Part shown: positions 17,475 to 26,285 of the stretch, piece by piece
Layout of the letters: each line of letters opens with the position of its first letter
Numbering within the stretch: position 1 is the stretch's first letter
DNA from: Akkermansiaceae bacterium UBA1506
Lineage (GTDB): Bacteria > Verrucomicrobiota > Verrucomicrobiia > Verrucomicrobiales > DEV007
Length of the DNA: 60,472 nt
Assembly: GCA_002323995.1 (NCBI GenBank)
Contig: DCQY01000027.1
Location: 24,597 to 85,068, forward strand
Direction of reading: 5' to 3'
Notes under the pieces: generated by a model
What the model was told of the DNA's origin: nothing
The model's input: the letters and a program-made list of their open reading frames with translations, nothing else
The model's database searches: none
Position numbers and translations under genes: made by a program

Positions 17475-18749
17475 TTAGTCGGAAGCCGCACGAATAAGGA
17501 GAAGCGCATTACGGCCATTTTCTTTCCACCTTTCGCGACGGCTTTGAGGCAGTTTCTCAAGATTATCGATTCTTTTGAAGCCCTCCCGTTCGAGGTAACC
17601 GGCTGCTTGAGTTGAGAGGGCGAAAATCTGTTCGGCTTTCAGCTCTCCTGATTGCCTAATTGCCGCGCTGACAAGGGCGCGCCCATAGCCTTGATCGGTG
17701 TGGCCCTTTTTGACAAACAAGCAGGCGAGTTCTGCTTGAGTCTCCTCTGGGTAAAAATGTACTGCGACACAACCAACAACGTTCCCATCGACTTCCATAA
17801 CGATGTAGTCATCGATGTGACTGATGATTTCCGCTCGCGTCCGCGTGACCAGTTGGTCCTCTTCCATCGCTCGGTGTATTAGCAGGTAGAGTTCGTCAAC
17901 ATCGGATCTGGTAGCCTTTCGAATCTGCCGGTAGTCATCGGAATAGATCATGACGCCGACGCCCTCGTTGCTGAAGAGTTCAGCAAGCAGTGCATCATCG
18001 CTGCGAGACCCGATCATGTGGACACGGGTGACACCGTCCCGAGTCGCATGTGCTCCATGGTTTAGTTTAGATGCCAGTCCAGGAGGAAGGGATCCCGATT
18101 TAACGAACGTCAGGGCGTTCTCGCTAGAAAATTGGCGCTCCTCGGCAAGATGGATGCGAGGATTTTCCGTTGAGATAAAAAGCATCTTTGCTGCACCAAG
18201 CGCGGTAGCCACCTCGCGGGCTACGGCATCGGAATTGACGCGCAGGGTCTGGCCGTCCGCGTCGAACCCTAGGGGAGGAACCACCGGCAGGATATCTTGT
18301 TCGATGAAGCTCTGTAGAACGCCGGCATCAATGCGCTCAATTGTGCCGGTAAGGCCGGCGTCGATGCCTTTAATGATTCCGGCGGGATGAGCGTGGATCG
18401 CGTTAGCTGTTGCTGCTTTCAACTTAGCAGTCGTTAGGCTTTGCATGACTGAGCTACTCAGTCTGGAAATAGCATCGATACTTACCTCAAGAGTTGATTC
18501 GTCGGTGATACCAGTGCCGTCTACATTTGAGAGTTCGACACCCCGTTTTTTTCCCAGAGACTCGATTTGAAAAGCGGCTCCGTGGACGAGAACTACATTG
18601 ATATTGAGAGAGCGCAGAACAGCGAGATCGAGCAGGATGTTAGAAAAATCGGGTGAATCGACCACCGCCCCGTCTAGCGCGACTACGAAGGTGCTCCCCC
18701 TAAATTGCGGGACATACTGAAGAATGGCTCTTAGGTCGCTGAAATTCAT
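17475..18749 (-). CDS. argA: Amino-acid N-acetyltransferase (N-acetylglutamate synthase)
   Basis: A 424-residue protein with the two-domain layout of bacterial ArgA: an N-terminal amino-acid-kinase fold (about 15-270, with VVLVHGAAFQIESLGKK and a VNSDAVAREVA segment) and a C-terminal GNAT acetyltransferase domain (about 275-420, with LACLFVKKGHTDQGYGRAL as the acetyl-CoA loop). It makes N-acetylglutamate from glutamate and acetyl-CoA, the first step of arginine biosynthesis; the kinase-like domain normally binds arginine for feedback control and does not phosphorylate. Length agrees with the E. coli enzyme (about 443). It stands alone, divergent from menF and convergent with the kinase-PP2C gene. 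No other arg gene is in the window. Confidence 0.93.
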   Translation of the reverse strand: MNFSDLRAILQYVPQFRGSTFVVALDGAVVDSPDFSNILLDLAVLRSLNINVVLVHGAAFQIESLGKKRGVELSNVDGTGITDESTLEVSIDAISRLSSSVMQSLTTAKLKAATANAIHAHPAGIIKGIDAGLTGTIERIDAGVLQSFIEQDILPVVPPLGFDADGQTLRVNSDAVAREVATALGAAKMLFISTENPRIHLAEERQFSSENALTFVKSGSLPPGLASKLNHGAHATRDGVTRVHMIGSRSDDALLAELFSNEGVGVMIYSDDYRQIRKATRSDVDELYLLIHRAMEEDQLVTRTRAEIISHIDDYIVMEVDGNVVGCVAVHFYPEETQAELACLFVKKGHTDQGYGRALVSAAIRQSGELKAEQIFALSTQAAGYLEREGFKRIDNLEKLPQSRRERWKENGRNALLLIRAASD

Positions 18750-18920
18750 CGGACGAAGGTGCCATAGCGGTATAAAGCACCTCAGTTAAGTTAGTCGAAT
18801 CGGGGCGAAATGCATGGGTTTTCCTAACGAGGAAGGTGAGGGCAAAATCCTTTGATGCGGTGACATCTCACCATTTGCCAACTTCGTAATCTATTAGTAC
18901 TGGTTCGTCTCCAAAGATTC

Positions 18921-19934
18921 ATGGAAGATTTTGCGTTCATCAAGTTGGATTCCGGCCGCTATCTCTGCGGGATGGGGCCATTTGTTTCTGCGGATAATCC
19001 GCCGGAGGATGGACAGTCTGCATTTTATCGAAACAACTTTGAATTGTCAGACGAATTACCTTGGAAAATACCTGCGAGGGTGTTTGAGACAGCTGATCTG
19101 AGAGTGCTTCTTCCCGATAATGGCGCTACACCTCTTCCGGAAATAGCCTGGTCTGGTCTTGGCGATGCTGATGTGCGCTTGGTGTTCGACGAGATTTTGA
19201 GCCAGATTCAACATGGTGACCTGAAAAAATCCGTGCCCGTATTGACTGAGCGTGGCATCTTACATCGGGGAGAGCCGTCAGCCCTCGTAAAGGCTATTAT
19301 CGGCGCGCCCGAAAACCTCTGGGGATACGGTTACCGTGAGGGATTCGAGGGCATGATCGGCGCGACACCAGAGCAATTGTTTACGGTTGAAAAAGGGGTT
19401 CTCGAAACCATGGCTCTGGCGGGGACAGCCCCTCGACATGAAGTCGCTGACTTTCCTAGTGATCCCAAGGAGATTCGAGAACACGAGTTGGTAGCTGACT
19501 ACCTCGAAGAGCTCCTATCACCGTTCGGCAGAGTGGAACGGGATGAGCGCGGTTTGCTTGACCTGGGATCAATTGTTCATTTCATCACCCGTCTGAGTGT
19601 GGTGCTCGATAACGGGAACGGCGATTTGAATGAGCTGATCCGTCGGATGCATCCGACCCCAGCGCTTGGAGCCTGTCCTCGCGGCGAAGGTGCTTTGCGT
19701 CAGTTGGTGGGTTATCGCGAGCGGTTGGGTGTGCCTGAAGATTTTGGTGCTCCTTTTGGAGCTCTGCACGAAGGTTCGTTCCAAAGTCTTGTTGCTATAC
19801 GCAACGTTTCTTGGGTCGGGCGTGCAGTTGCTCTGCCCAGTGGAGTGGGGTTGGTCGAGGGGAGTCGATTTGATAGGGAATGGCGAGAGTTGGCATTGAA
19901 GCGAAATTCCGTTAAGTCTCTGCTCGGTGTATGA
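18921..19934 (+). CDS. menF: Isochorismate synthase, menaquinone-specific
   Basis: A 337-residue chorismate-binding enzyme that isomerises chorismate to isochorismate, first step of the classical menaquinone pathway. Motifs: HGDLKKSVP (general-base lysine region), GATPEQLF, LAGTAPR, EHELVADYL and HPTPALGACPR. It is shorter than E. coli MenF (431) because the N-terminal non-catalytic part is reduced. The assignment as isochorismate rather than anthranilate or salicylate synthase rests on its place as first gene of a men operon. Its stop codon overlaps the menD start (ATGA at 19931-19934). The promoter probably lies in the 171-base gap shared with the divergent argA. Confidence 0.92.
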   Translation: MEDFAFIKLDSGRYLCGMGPFVSADNPPEDGQSAFYRNNFELSDELPWKIPARVFETADLRVLLPDNGATPLPEIAWSGLGDADVRLVFDEILSQIQHGDLKKSVPVLTERGILHRGEPSALVKAIIGAPENLWGYGYREGFEGMIGATPEQLFTVEKGVLETMALAGTAPRHEVADFPSDPKEIREHELVADYLEELLSPFGRVERDERGLLDLGSIVHFITRLSVVLDNGNGDLNELIRRMHPTPALGACPRGEGALRQLVGYRERLGVPEDFGAPFGALHEGSFQSLVAIRNVSWVGRAVALPSGVGLVEGSRFDREWRELALKRNSVKSLLGV

Positions 19935-21481
19935 GTAGAAATTCTGAACTGGCCGCGGCCACCTTAGGGCATCTCACGGGGTTGGGTATCAGTCAGTTCG
20001 TGATCTGCGCTGGTGCCCGCAATGCGCCGCTGGTGACTTCGTTACTCGCCGCCGGAACGGGTCTGGGGCTAAAGGTCTGGCATCACTTTGATGAGAGGGC
20101 TGCAGCCTTCTTTGCGCTGGGTCTTTCAAAAGCGGAAGATGGACCCGTGGCGGTTCTGACCACGTCAGGAACGGCTGCTGCGGAGCTATTACCGGCCGCG
20201 ATTGAAAGCTACTACACCGGAATACCGCTAGTCCTTGTCACGGCAGATCGGCCTGAATGTTATCGGGGTAGCGGCGCTCCGCAAGCCATCGAACAGCGAG
20301 GGCTTTTTGGGATCTATGCTCCGCTATCTATCGACGTTCAGAATTGTGAAGACTTAAGCTGGGCGGCCAGGTGGGATCGAAAGTCGCCTCTGCACCTCAA
20401 TATCTGCCTCGAAGAGCCGCGGGCTGATGATCAAGTCGACGACTTCAAGGTAGTAAACATGCCCGGACCTGAATCCGAAAATGATGACGAACTCCCGCGC
20501 CGTCTTACTGAGTTTGTCAGAGCATACCCAGATGCCGTCTGCTTACTCGGAGCTTTGCCTCTGAATTGGAGAAGGGCTGTGAGAGAGTTTTTGAAGCAAT
20601 CAGGTCTCGCCTTCTGGGCGGAGGCGACGAGCGGTTTGCGAGAGTGTGATGATTTAAAGGCTCAGCAAGTGGTGCGGGAGACTGGTATCGCGTCGATCGA
20701 GGTAGGGGCTGTCCTACGAATTGGAGGGGTGCCCAGTTTGAGGTTCTGGCGGGAGTTGGAGTCCCGGCGGGGAGTCGATGTGCTTTCAATATCGCCTTAC
20801 CCCTTTGCTGGTCTGGCGCGCCGAAGTGATCTGATTGTGTCTTCTTATTTTCCGCCGGAGATCGAGGTGGCGTCACAGAAACGTGAAGTGGATCCAGGAA
20901 CGAGCCGGCTCGAGGTAGCGCTCTTAAAATTTCCTCTTTCCGAACCGGCCATGATGAGATCGGTAACCGAAATAATTCCGGAGAAGGCGATGGTATTCCT
21001 TGGAAACAGCATGCCGATTAGGGAGTGGAATCTTGCAGCCACCATGTCCCCACATCCTTATTGCTTTGCCAATCGCGGCGCCAACGGGATTGACGGGGAA
21101 GTGGCCACCTTTTTGGGATTGTCCGTTAAGGAAAAGGAGTCATGGGGGATATTCGGAGACCTCACGGCGCTCTATGATCTCAATGCGCCAGCAATTCTTT
21201 CGCAACTGCCAAATGGGCGGCGGCGTTTCGTTGTAATGAACAATGGTGGTGGTCGGATCTTTTCCCGACTGCCTGCAATGGAGCAACTTGATACCGAGGT
21301 GAAATCAGTGACAGAAAACCACCATTCCCATCGGCTCGGAGCTTGGGCTGAAATGTGGAAAATGAATTATGTGGCATGGGGGGCAGGTAAGCCTGCGCCG
21401 GAGATCGAAGGAGATAACGTTGTGGTCGAAGTGCTGTTGGATAATTCCATGACGGAATCATTCTGGAAAGAGCTGGCATGA
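19931..21481 (+). CDS. menD: 2-succinyl-5-enolpyruvyl-6-hydroxy-3-cyclohexene-1-carboxylate synthase
   Basis: A 516-residue thiamine-diphosphate enzyme that adds the succinyl semialdehyde unit from 2-oxoglutarate to isochorismate (SEPHCHC synthase). Recognisable parts: an N-terminal Pyr domain with VICAGARNAPLV, HHFDERAAAFFALGLSK and TTSGTAAAELLPA; and a C-terminal PP domain with NRGANGIDG and the diphosphate-binding GDLTALYDLNA ... NNGGGRIFS. Length is close to E. coli MenD (556). ATGA overlaps at both ends with menF and menH indicate translational coupling. Confidence 0.95.
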   Translation: MSRNSELAAATLGHLTGLGISQFVICAGARNAPLVTSLLAAGTGLGLKVWHHFDERAAAFFALGLSKAEDGPVAVLTTSGTAAAELLPAAIESYYTGIPLVLVTADRPECYRGSGAPQAIEQRGLFGIYAPLSIDVQNCEDLSWAARWDRKSPLHLNICLEEPRADDQVDDFKVVNMPGPESENDDELPRRLTEFVRAYPDAVCLLGALPLNWRRAVREFLKQSGLAFWAEATSGLRECDDLKAQQVVRETGIASIEVGAVLRIGGVPSLRFWRELESRRGVDVLSISPYPFAGLARRSDLIVSSYFPPEIEVASQKREVDPGTSRLEVALLKFPLSEPAMMRSVTEIIPEKAMVFLGNSMPIREWNLAATMSPHPYCFANRGANGIDGEVATFLGLSVKEKESWGIFGDLTALYDLNAPAILSQLPNGRRRFVVMNNGGGRIFSRLPAMEQLDTEVKSVTENHHSHRLGAWAEMWKMNYVAWGAGKPAPEIEGDNVVVEVLLDNSMTESFWKELA

Positions 21482-22167
21482 GTGCTCCCACAGTCATTGC
21501 GCTACACGGCAATCTAGGATCGTCGAATGATTGGCAACGGTTGGATATCGAGGGGTTGGTTGCCGTCGATCTCTGGGCGTTTTCTGGTATGTCACTCGAG
21601 GAGTTTGCGCGTTTCTTGACTGAGGAAATTCGCCCGGAGGGTGAGCGGGTGGTGATAGCTGGATATTCTCTGGGGGGGCGCCTTGCGCTTCAGGCAATGG
21701 CTTCGTTCCCTGAGGCCTGGGCTGGGGCGATTATTCTCTCAGCTCATCCCGGATTGCAGAGTGATATGGAAAGAGAGAATCGCCGTGCTATTGACGAAGA
21801 GTGGGCCCGAAAGGCGCAGGGAATCCCTTGGCCTAAATTCCTCGAGGAGTGGAATTCGCAGCCCGTTCTATCAAGTTCGCCGTTTAGCGAACAGCAGTTG
21901 GGCTTGGAAGGTCGACGATCGGCAATTTCAAAGGCTTTCCACGACTGGTCTCTGGGCACTCAGAGCGACCTCCGTGAGCCTTTGAAGGGGTTTTCTCCTC
22001 CGGTCCTCTGGATTACTGGCGCTCGAGATAGGAAGTTTCATCAGTTGGGAGAAGAAATGTCGGAGGTTTTTTCTCGGTTTGAACACATCAGTCTTCCAGG
22101 GCGAGGTCATCGAGTTCTTGACCCTCTTGCTGCCGTGAAGATTCAAGACTGGCTCGCCCATCTCTGA
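21478..22167 (+). CDS. menH: SHCHC synthase-type alpha/beta hydrolase
   Basis: A 229-residue alpha/beta-hydrolase. In E. coli MenH eliminates pyruvate from SEPHCHC to give SHCHC. Visible motifs: oxyanion-hole region HGNLGSSNDW near the N-terminus, nucleophile elbow GYSLGG, acid region ITGARDRKF, and the catalytic histidine in GRGHRVLDP. Sequence alone could fit other small hydrolases, but the ATGA overlap with menD (21478-21481) and the position between menD and menB make MenH the best call. A 55-base gap separates it from menB, the largest inside the operon. Confidence 0.87.
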   Translation: MSAPTVIALHGNLGSSNDWQRLDIEGLVAVDLWAFSGMSLEEFARFLTEEIRPEGERVVIAGYSLGGRLALQAMASFPEAWAGAIILSAHPGLQSDMERENRRAIDEEWARKAQGIPWPKFLEEWNSQPVLSSSPFSEQQLGLEGRRSAISKAFHDWSLGTQSDLREPLKGFSPPVLWITGARDRKFHQLGEEMSEVFSRFEHISLPGRGHRVLDPLAAVKIQDWLAHL

Positions 22168-22222
22168 GATCGTAGCGTAATCTCTTTGCGCGGGGTGGGT
22201 TTCCCGCTAGGATTTGTCTCTC

Positions 22223-23041
22223 ATGAACTGGATTTCTGCTCACGATTTTGAAGACCTCCGTTACGAAAAGTCGGCGGATGGTCAGATTGCCAAAATAACG
22301 ATCAATCGACCCGAGGTACGCAACGCGTTCCGCCCTCTGACGGTTCGTGAGATGCTGGTGGCGTTTGAACTCGCTCACGAAGATCCCGAGGTAGGCGTGA
22401 TTATTCTCACAGGCGAGGGCGATCTGGCTTTTTGTTCGGGGGGTGACCAGAAAGTTCGAGGTCACGCCGGGTATGTCGGCGACGATGGTGTTCCACGTCT
22501 TAATATCCTCGACGTGCAAAAGAAGATCCGTTCTCTGCCGAAACCTGTGGTGGCGATGGTGGCGGGATATGCAATTGGTGGCGGTCATGTGCTTCACGTC
22601 GTTTGTGACCTGTCCATTGCCGCCGAAAATGCGAGGTTCGGTCAGACTGGCCCGAAAGTCGGATCGTTCGATGGCGGTCTCGGGTCAAGCTATCTCGCAA
22701 GGATTGTGGGCCAAAAGAAGGCCCGTGAAATTTGGTTTCTTTGCCGCCAGTATGATGCCCAGCAAGCTCTCGATATGGGGTTGGTCAACACCGTGGTGCC
22801 GCTCGAACAATTGGAGGAAGAAACAGTCAAGTGGTGCCGCGAAATGCTGGATCACTCACCGCTGGCCTTGCGCTGCCTGAAGACGGCCCTGAACGCCGAT
22901 TGTGACGGCCAGATGGGACTGCTGGATATGGCTGGTAACGCGACTTTACTCTACTACATGTCGGAGGAGGCAAAGGAAGGTAAAAACGCCTTTGTCGAGA
23001 AGCGAAAGCCAGATTTCTCAAAATTTCCTAGATTGCCGTAA
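22223..23041 (+). CDS. menB: 1,4-dihydroxy-2-naphthoyl-CoA synthase
   Basis: About 272 residues, crotonase superfamily; closes the second ring of o-succinylbenzoyl-CoA to DHNA-CoA. The start is the ATG at 22223: an AGGA ribosome-binding sequence lies about 10 bases upstream, whereas the in-frame TTG at 22214 is too close to it. Typical MenB segments are very clear: FCSGGDQKVRG, VAGYAIGGGHVLHVVCD, GPKVGSFDGGLGSSYLARIV, and REIWFLCRQYDA, and the C-terminal RKPDFSKFPR. It is the most conserved gene of the cluster and confirms the classical (not futalosine) menaquinone route. Confidence 0.96.
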   Translation: MNWISAHDFEDLRYEKSADGQIAKITINRPEVRNAFRPLTVREMLVAFELAHEDPEVGVIILTGEGDLAFCSGGDQKVRGHAGYVGDDGVPRLNILDVQKKIRSLPKPVVAMVAGYAIGGGHVLHVVCDLSIAAENARFGQTGPKVGSFDGGLGSSYLARIVGQKKAREIWFLCRQYDAQQALDMGLVNTVVPLEQLEEETVKWCREMLDHSPLALRCLKTALNADCDGQMGLLDMAGNATLLYYMSEEAKEGKNAFVEKRKPDFSKFPRLP

Positions 23042-23061
23042 GGCGAAATGTTCGCTTGAAG

Positions 23062-23952
23062 ATGAAGGCCTGGATCCTCGCCGCCAGACCGAAAACGCTC
23101 CCCGCAGCGTTGGTTCCGGTTTGGATTGGTTCGATGCCTCTACTTATCGACAGAACTGCCGAAACCGGCTCTTGGTTTCTCTTTCTCGGAACACTTGTCA
23201 GTTGCCTTTGTATCCAGATAGCGACCAACCTATTCAATGATGCGATTGATTTCGTTAAAGGGGCAGATACTGAGGAGCGACTCGGGCCCAAACGGGTCAC
23301 GTCTTCGGGTTTGCTTTCACGGAAGGCCGTTGTCGGTGGAGCCTTAAGTTTCTGTGTGCTGGCAGCAATTGTTGCTATCCCGATGGTTGTAGAGCGCGGA
23401 TGGCTTATTGTGGTGATTGGTATTGTTTCTTTGTTTTTCTCTTATGGATACACTGGCGGGCCTCTTCCGCTTGCTTATCGCGGGTTAGGAGAGCTTTTCG
23501 TTATTCTTTTTTTCGGCTTTGTCGCCGTCCTCGGGTCCCATTTTGTGCAGACGGGTGAATGGGGGAATAAGGAGATGTGGCTGCTCGCCGGTCAGTGCGG
23601 GCTTTACTCTGCGGTATTGATTGCAATCAACAATTTGAGAGACCGTGACGAGGACGAGAAAACCGGAAAACGAACCCTTGCGGTAAGATTTGGAATGAAG
23701 TTTGCCCGCCTCGAAATTGCTGTGATGGGAACGCTCGCTTCAATCCTCATTATTCCGGTGGGCATTTGTTCTGGCTGCAGTGCACTGCTTTCAATTGCCT
23801 TTGCAATCTTTCTTGCCGTCTTTCACTTAGCTTTATCTTGGCGGGTTTTTCGAACCGAGCCTTCGGCCGTCTACAACGTTCTCCTCGCCCGGGCGGCGTT
23901 GCAGTTGCTTTCCTTTGCCGTCCTAACAAGCATCATGTTTGCATTGAAATGA
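23062..23952 (+). CDS. menA: 1,4-dihydroxy-2-naphthoate polyprenyltransferase
   Basis: About 296 residues from the ATG at 23062 (MKAWILAARPKTLPAA); a TTG two codons earlier is possible. It is an integral membrane UbiA-family enzyme that attaches the polyprenyl tail to DHNA, giving demethylmenaquinone. The two Asp-rich motifs are present: NLFNDAIDFVKGAD in the first half and NNLRDRDEDEKTGKRTLAVR in the second. Eight or so hydrophobic segments span the chain. MenA-specific wording of both motifs favours MenA over UbiA. Its stop overlaps the menC start (ATGA at 23949-23952). Confidence 0.94.
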   Translation: MKAWILAARPKTLPAALVPVWIGSMPLLIDRTAETGSWFLFLGTLVSCLCIQIATNLFNDAIDFVKGADTEERLGPKRVTSSGLLSRKAVVGGALSFCVLAAIVAIPMVVERGWLIVVIGIVSLFFSYGYTGGPLPLAYRGLGELFVILFFGFVAVLGSHFVQTGEWGNKEMWLLAGQCGLYSAVLIAINNLRDRDEDEKTGKRTLAVRFGMKFARLEIAVMGTLASILIIPVGICSGCSALLSIAFAIFLAVFHLALSWRVFRTEPSAVYNVLLARAALQLLSFAVLTSIMFALK

Positions 23953-24869
23953 GCGATATTTACCTCTGGCATTACACACTGAAGTCGCGGGGGAACTTAA
24001 ACTCTGCTTCGAAGCGGTCGGAACATCCCGGAGCTTTGGTTCGTGTGGGTGATGGGTTTGCCTGCCTGCACCCGTGGCCGGAGCTCGGGGATTTGCCATT
24101 GGCCGACCAGTTGCTTCTCCTGAAAAACGGGGGTTCGTCGCCTTTGGTTTCGCAGGTCCTTCGGTGCGCCGCTGCTGACGGAGAAGCGAGACGCGCCGCG
24201 AGATCGCTCTTCACTAATCCGGTTCCAGAAAGCCATTGGCTTGTCCTTCCGGGTGATGAACCTGATAAAGTAAGAGCGAAGGGGTTTTCGGTAGCTAAGA
24301 TTAAAGTTGGTCGGGAACTTTCGGAAGTGGTAGAGCAAGTCATGCTTTGGGCTGGTAGCGGTTTTCGAATTCGCCTCGACGCCAACGAAAGGCTTTCGAT
24401 GTCTGCTTTCCTCGAATTTTGGGCCTCGCTCAAGTCGGTCGAGGGTTCAATTGATTGTATTGAAGATCCAACGCCATGGAATCGCGAGCAGTGGTCTTTT
24501 TTGCATGAATCGGCTATACCAGTGGCTGTCGATCGTGATGTGGGGGCGCGATTCGAATCGGGTTATACAGCGGTGGTAAAGCCTGCCGTAACGGGCTGGA
24601 TACCTCCCGAGAGTGAGACTTTTTTTGTGACTTCATACATGGATCATGGAGTGGGACAGGCATGGGCCGCAGCTGAAGCTGCCCGGCTAGCATCCTCCCC
24701 TCGGGGCATGCAGATGAGAGAAGGGGGGCTCCTGACCCATCGATGTTTTGAACCTGATGATTTTTTTGATCGTTTGTCTGTCAAAGCCTGCCGACTTCAG
24801 TCCCCAGGTGGGACTGGACTCGGGTTTGATGATTTACTGGAGGGATTGCCATGGAAACGGCTGGATTAA
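23949..24869 (+). CDS. menC: o-Succinylbenzoate synthase
   Basis: About 306 residues from the ATG at 23949, which overlaps the menA stop; the frame extends further upstream inside menA but without homology. It is an enolase-superfamily enzyme that dehydrates SHCHC to o-succinylbenzoate. The family's residues are visible: KIKVG (catalytic lysine), RLDANE and CIEDP (metal ligands), AVDRDV in the third-ligand region, and VVKPAVTG (second catalytic lysine). Sequence divergence in this family is high, so the operon context supports the call. It overlaps menE by 19 bases. Confidence 0.92.
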   Translation: MSDIYLWHYTLKSRGNLNSASKRSEHPGALVRVGDGFACLHPWPELGDLPLADQLLLLKNGGSSPLVSQVLRCAAADGEARRAARSLFTNPVPESHWLVLPGDEPDKVRAKGFSVAKIKVGRELSEVVEQVMLWAGSGFRIRLDANERLSMSAFLEFWASLKSVEGSIDCIEDPTPWNREQWSFLHESAIPVAVDRDVGARFESGYTAVVKPAVTGWIPPESETFFVTSYMDHGVGQAWAAAEAARLASSPRGMQMREGGLLTHRCFEPDDFFDRLSVKACRLQSPGGTGLGFDDLLEGLPWKRLD

Positions 24870-25987
24870 ACAGCGCTGAATACTGGGAGTCAGCAGATAT
24901 TGATATTCGATTGAACCCAAAACGCTCGATTGATGACGCCGGGTTGGGTGACTTTCTCAGGGAAGATTGCGGGATAGAAGCTGCCGTGGTCATGGCTACC
25001 TCCGGTAGCTCGGGCCGCTTTAAGTTTGCTGTGCTGCCTAAAGTGGCGCTGTTGAACTCAGCTGGCCGTGTCATCGAGCATTGCGGGCTGACTCGAGAAG
25101 ATATCTGGCTCGCGGGTTTGTCAGGCTTTCATGTAGGTGGATTAGGCATCTATGCCCGCGCTTACATGTCGGGAAGCCGGCTCGTCGAATTTCCCGGAGA
25201 GTGGGAACGTGACGGGCGTCGTTTGGTCAACGCGATTGAGAAGACCGGTGCGACACTGATTTCGATGACACCGACTCATTTGCATGATCTCGTGAGTCAC
25301 GGAATGGAAGCGCCATCGTCATTGAGAGGGCTGTTGTTGGGTGGTGGAAAGATGGAACCGATTCTGGTAGATAGCGCGAGGCAGTTGGGGTGGCCGGTAT
25401 GGCCGAGTTACGGGATGACCGAGGCCTGTTCGCAAATCGCGACTAGCACTGATGGATCGGTGGACTACTTACCCGTGCTCGATGGTTGGGAACTGAAAAC
25501 GGATGGGGAAAAGAGGCTGGCAATTCGAGGAGAGAGCCTTTTCGCCGGTTATGCTATCAAGGAGACTGGCGGATGGCGTTTTGACGAAGCGAGAGACGGA
25601 GAGGGTTGGTTCATTACCGGTGATCGGTGTGGTTTAGAGAAAGGGGTTCTCCAGTTCCTTGGAAGGGTTGATGACTTGGTGAAAGTGTCAGGAGAGCTCG
25701 TCTCCATATCGCGGCTTAACAGCCTCGCGGGACGGATTGCCCACGATCACGGCATGGACGTGGCTGTGGTTGCCGTGCCTGATGAGAGACGTGAGAACTT
25801 GCTTGTTCTCGTGGTAGAGGCATCACGTTCCGGAGGACATGAGATGCTGAGCTGGATTAATGCGGAGCTTGATCCAATCGAACGAATTGGGCTAGCGGTT
25901 TCGGTTGAAAAACTGCCTCGCACAGATATTGGCAAGCTAGATCGAGACACGATTCATTCCGAGGTGATGGCCGCTTTGAAGGATTAG
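24851..25987 (+). CDS. menE: o-Succinylbenzoate-CoA ligase
   Basis: A 378-residue ANL-superfamily acyl-CoA synthetase that activates o-succinylbenzoate with ATP and CoA. Motifs: P-loop-like ATSGSSGRFK, YGMTEACSQIAT, TGDRCGLEKGVLQFLGRVDD, and the catalytic lysine region PRTDIGKLDR. It is shorter than E. coli MenE (451), with a compact N-terminal domain. It overlaps menC and is the last gene of the men operon. menI (thioesterase) and menG/ubiE are not in the window. Confidence 0.93.
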   Translation: METAGLNSAEYWESADIDIRLNPKRSIDDAGLGDFLREDCGIEAAVVMATSGSSGRFKFAVLPKVALLNSAGRVIEHCGLTREDIWLAGLSGFHVGGLGIYARAYMSGSRLVEFPGEWERDGRRLVNAIEKTGATLISMTPTHLHDLVSHGMEAPSSLRGLLLGGGKMEPILVDSARQLGWPVWPSYGMTEACSQIATSTDGSVDYLPVLDGWELKTDGEKRLAIRGESLFAGYAIKETGGWRFDEARDGEGWFITGDRCGLEKGVLQFLGRVDDLVKVSGELVSISRLNSLAGRIAHDHGMDVAVVAVPDERRENLLVLVVEASRSGGHEMLSWINAELDPIERIGLAVSVEKLPRTDIGKLDRDTIHSEVMAALKD

Positions 25988-26175
25988 TCCTTCAGTGTTG
26001 CTTTTACAAAATCGGCGTCGTTGATCGGTTTGGGGTGGGCCAGTCTTCGACCAGCCTTCTGACCACGTGAGAGATGGCCTGTGTTGGCTTTCTTTGCATC
26101 CTTTCCACTAGCTTCTCTTTCAGTGAATCCTACTAAAATTTGCTGGCCGGATTGTTGATAGATCAGAGTCCTGTG
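25984..26175 (-). pseudogene. Coding-like stretch lacking a normal start codon
   Basis: On the minus strand a frame of about 64 codons runs from just after a TGA (26176-26178) to a TAA at 25984-25986. The sequence reads like a real, basic, hydrophilic protein end (IYQQSGQQILVGF, later TGHLSRGQKAGRR, and a KPINDADFVKATLKD end), but it has no ATG, GTG or TTG. It lies downstream of hemW and touches the end of menE on the opposite strand. It may be the remnant of a truncated or frameshifted gene, a gene with a rare start, or chance. No family is recognised. Confidence 0.25.
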
Positions 26176-26285
26176 TCAGCAGGCAGAGTGTTTCCTTGAG
26201 GAGGTTTCCGTGGTCTAAGTGGTGTAATTTCGGCTGGCTTCTGTTGCACCATGCGGGATCACGAATGATTGAGACAAACCAAACT

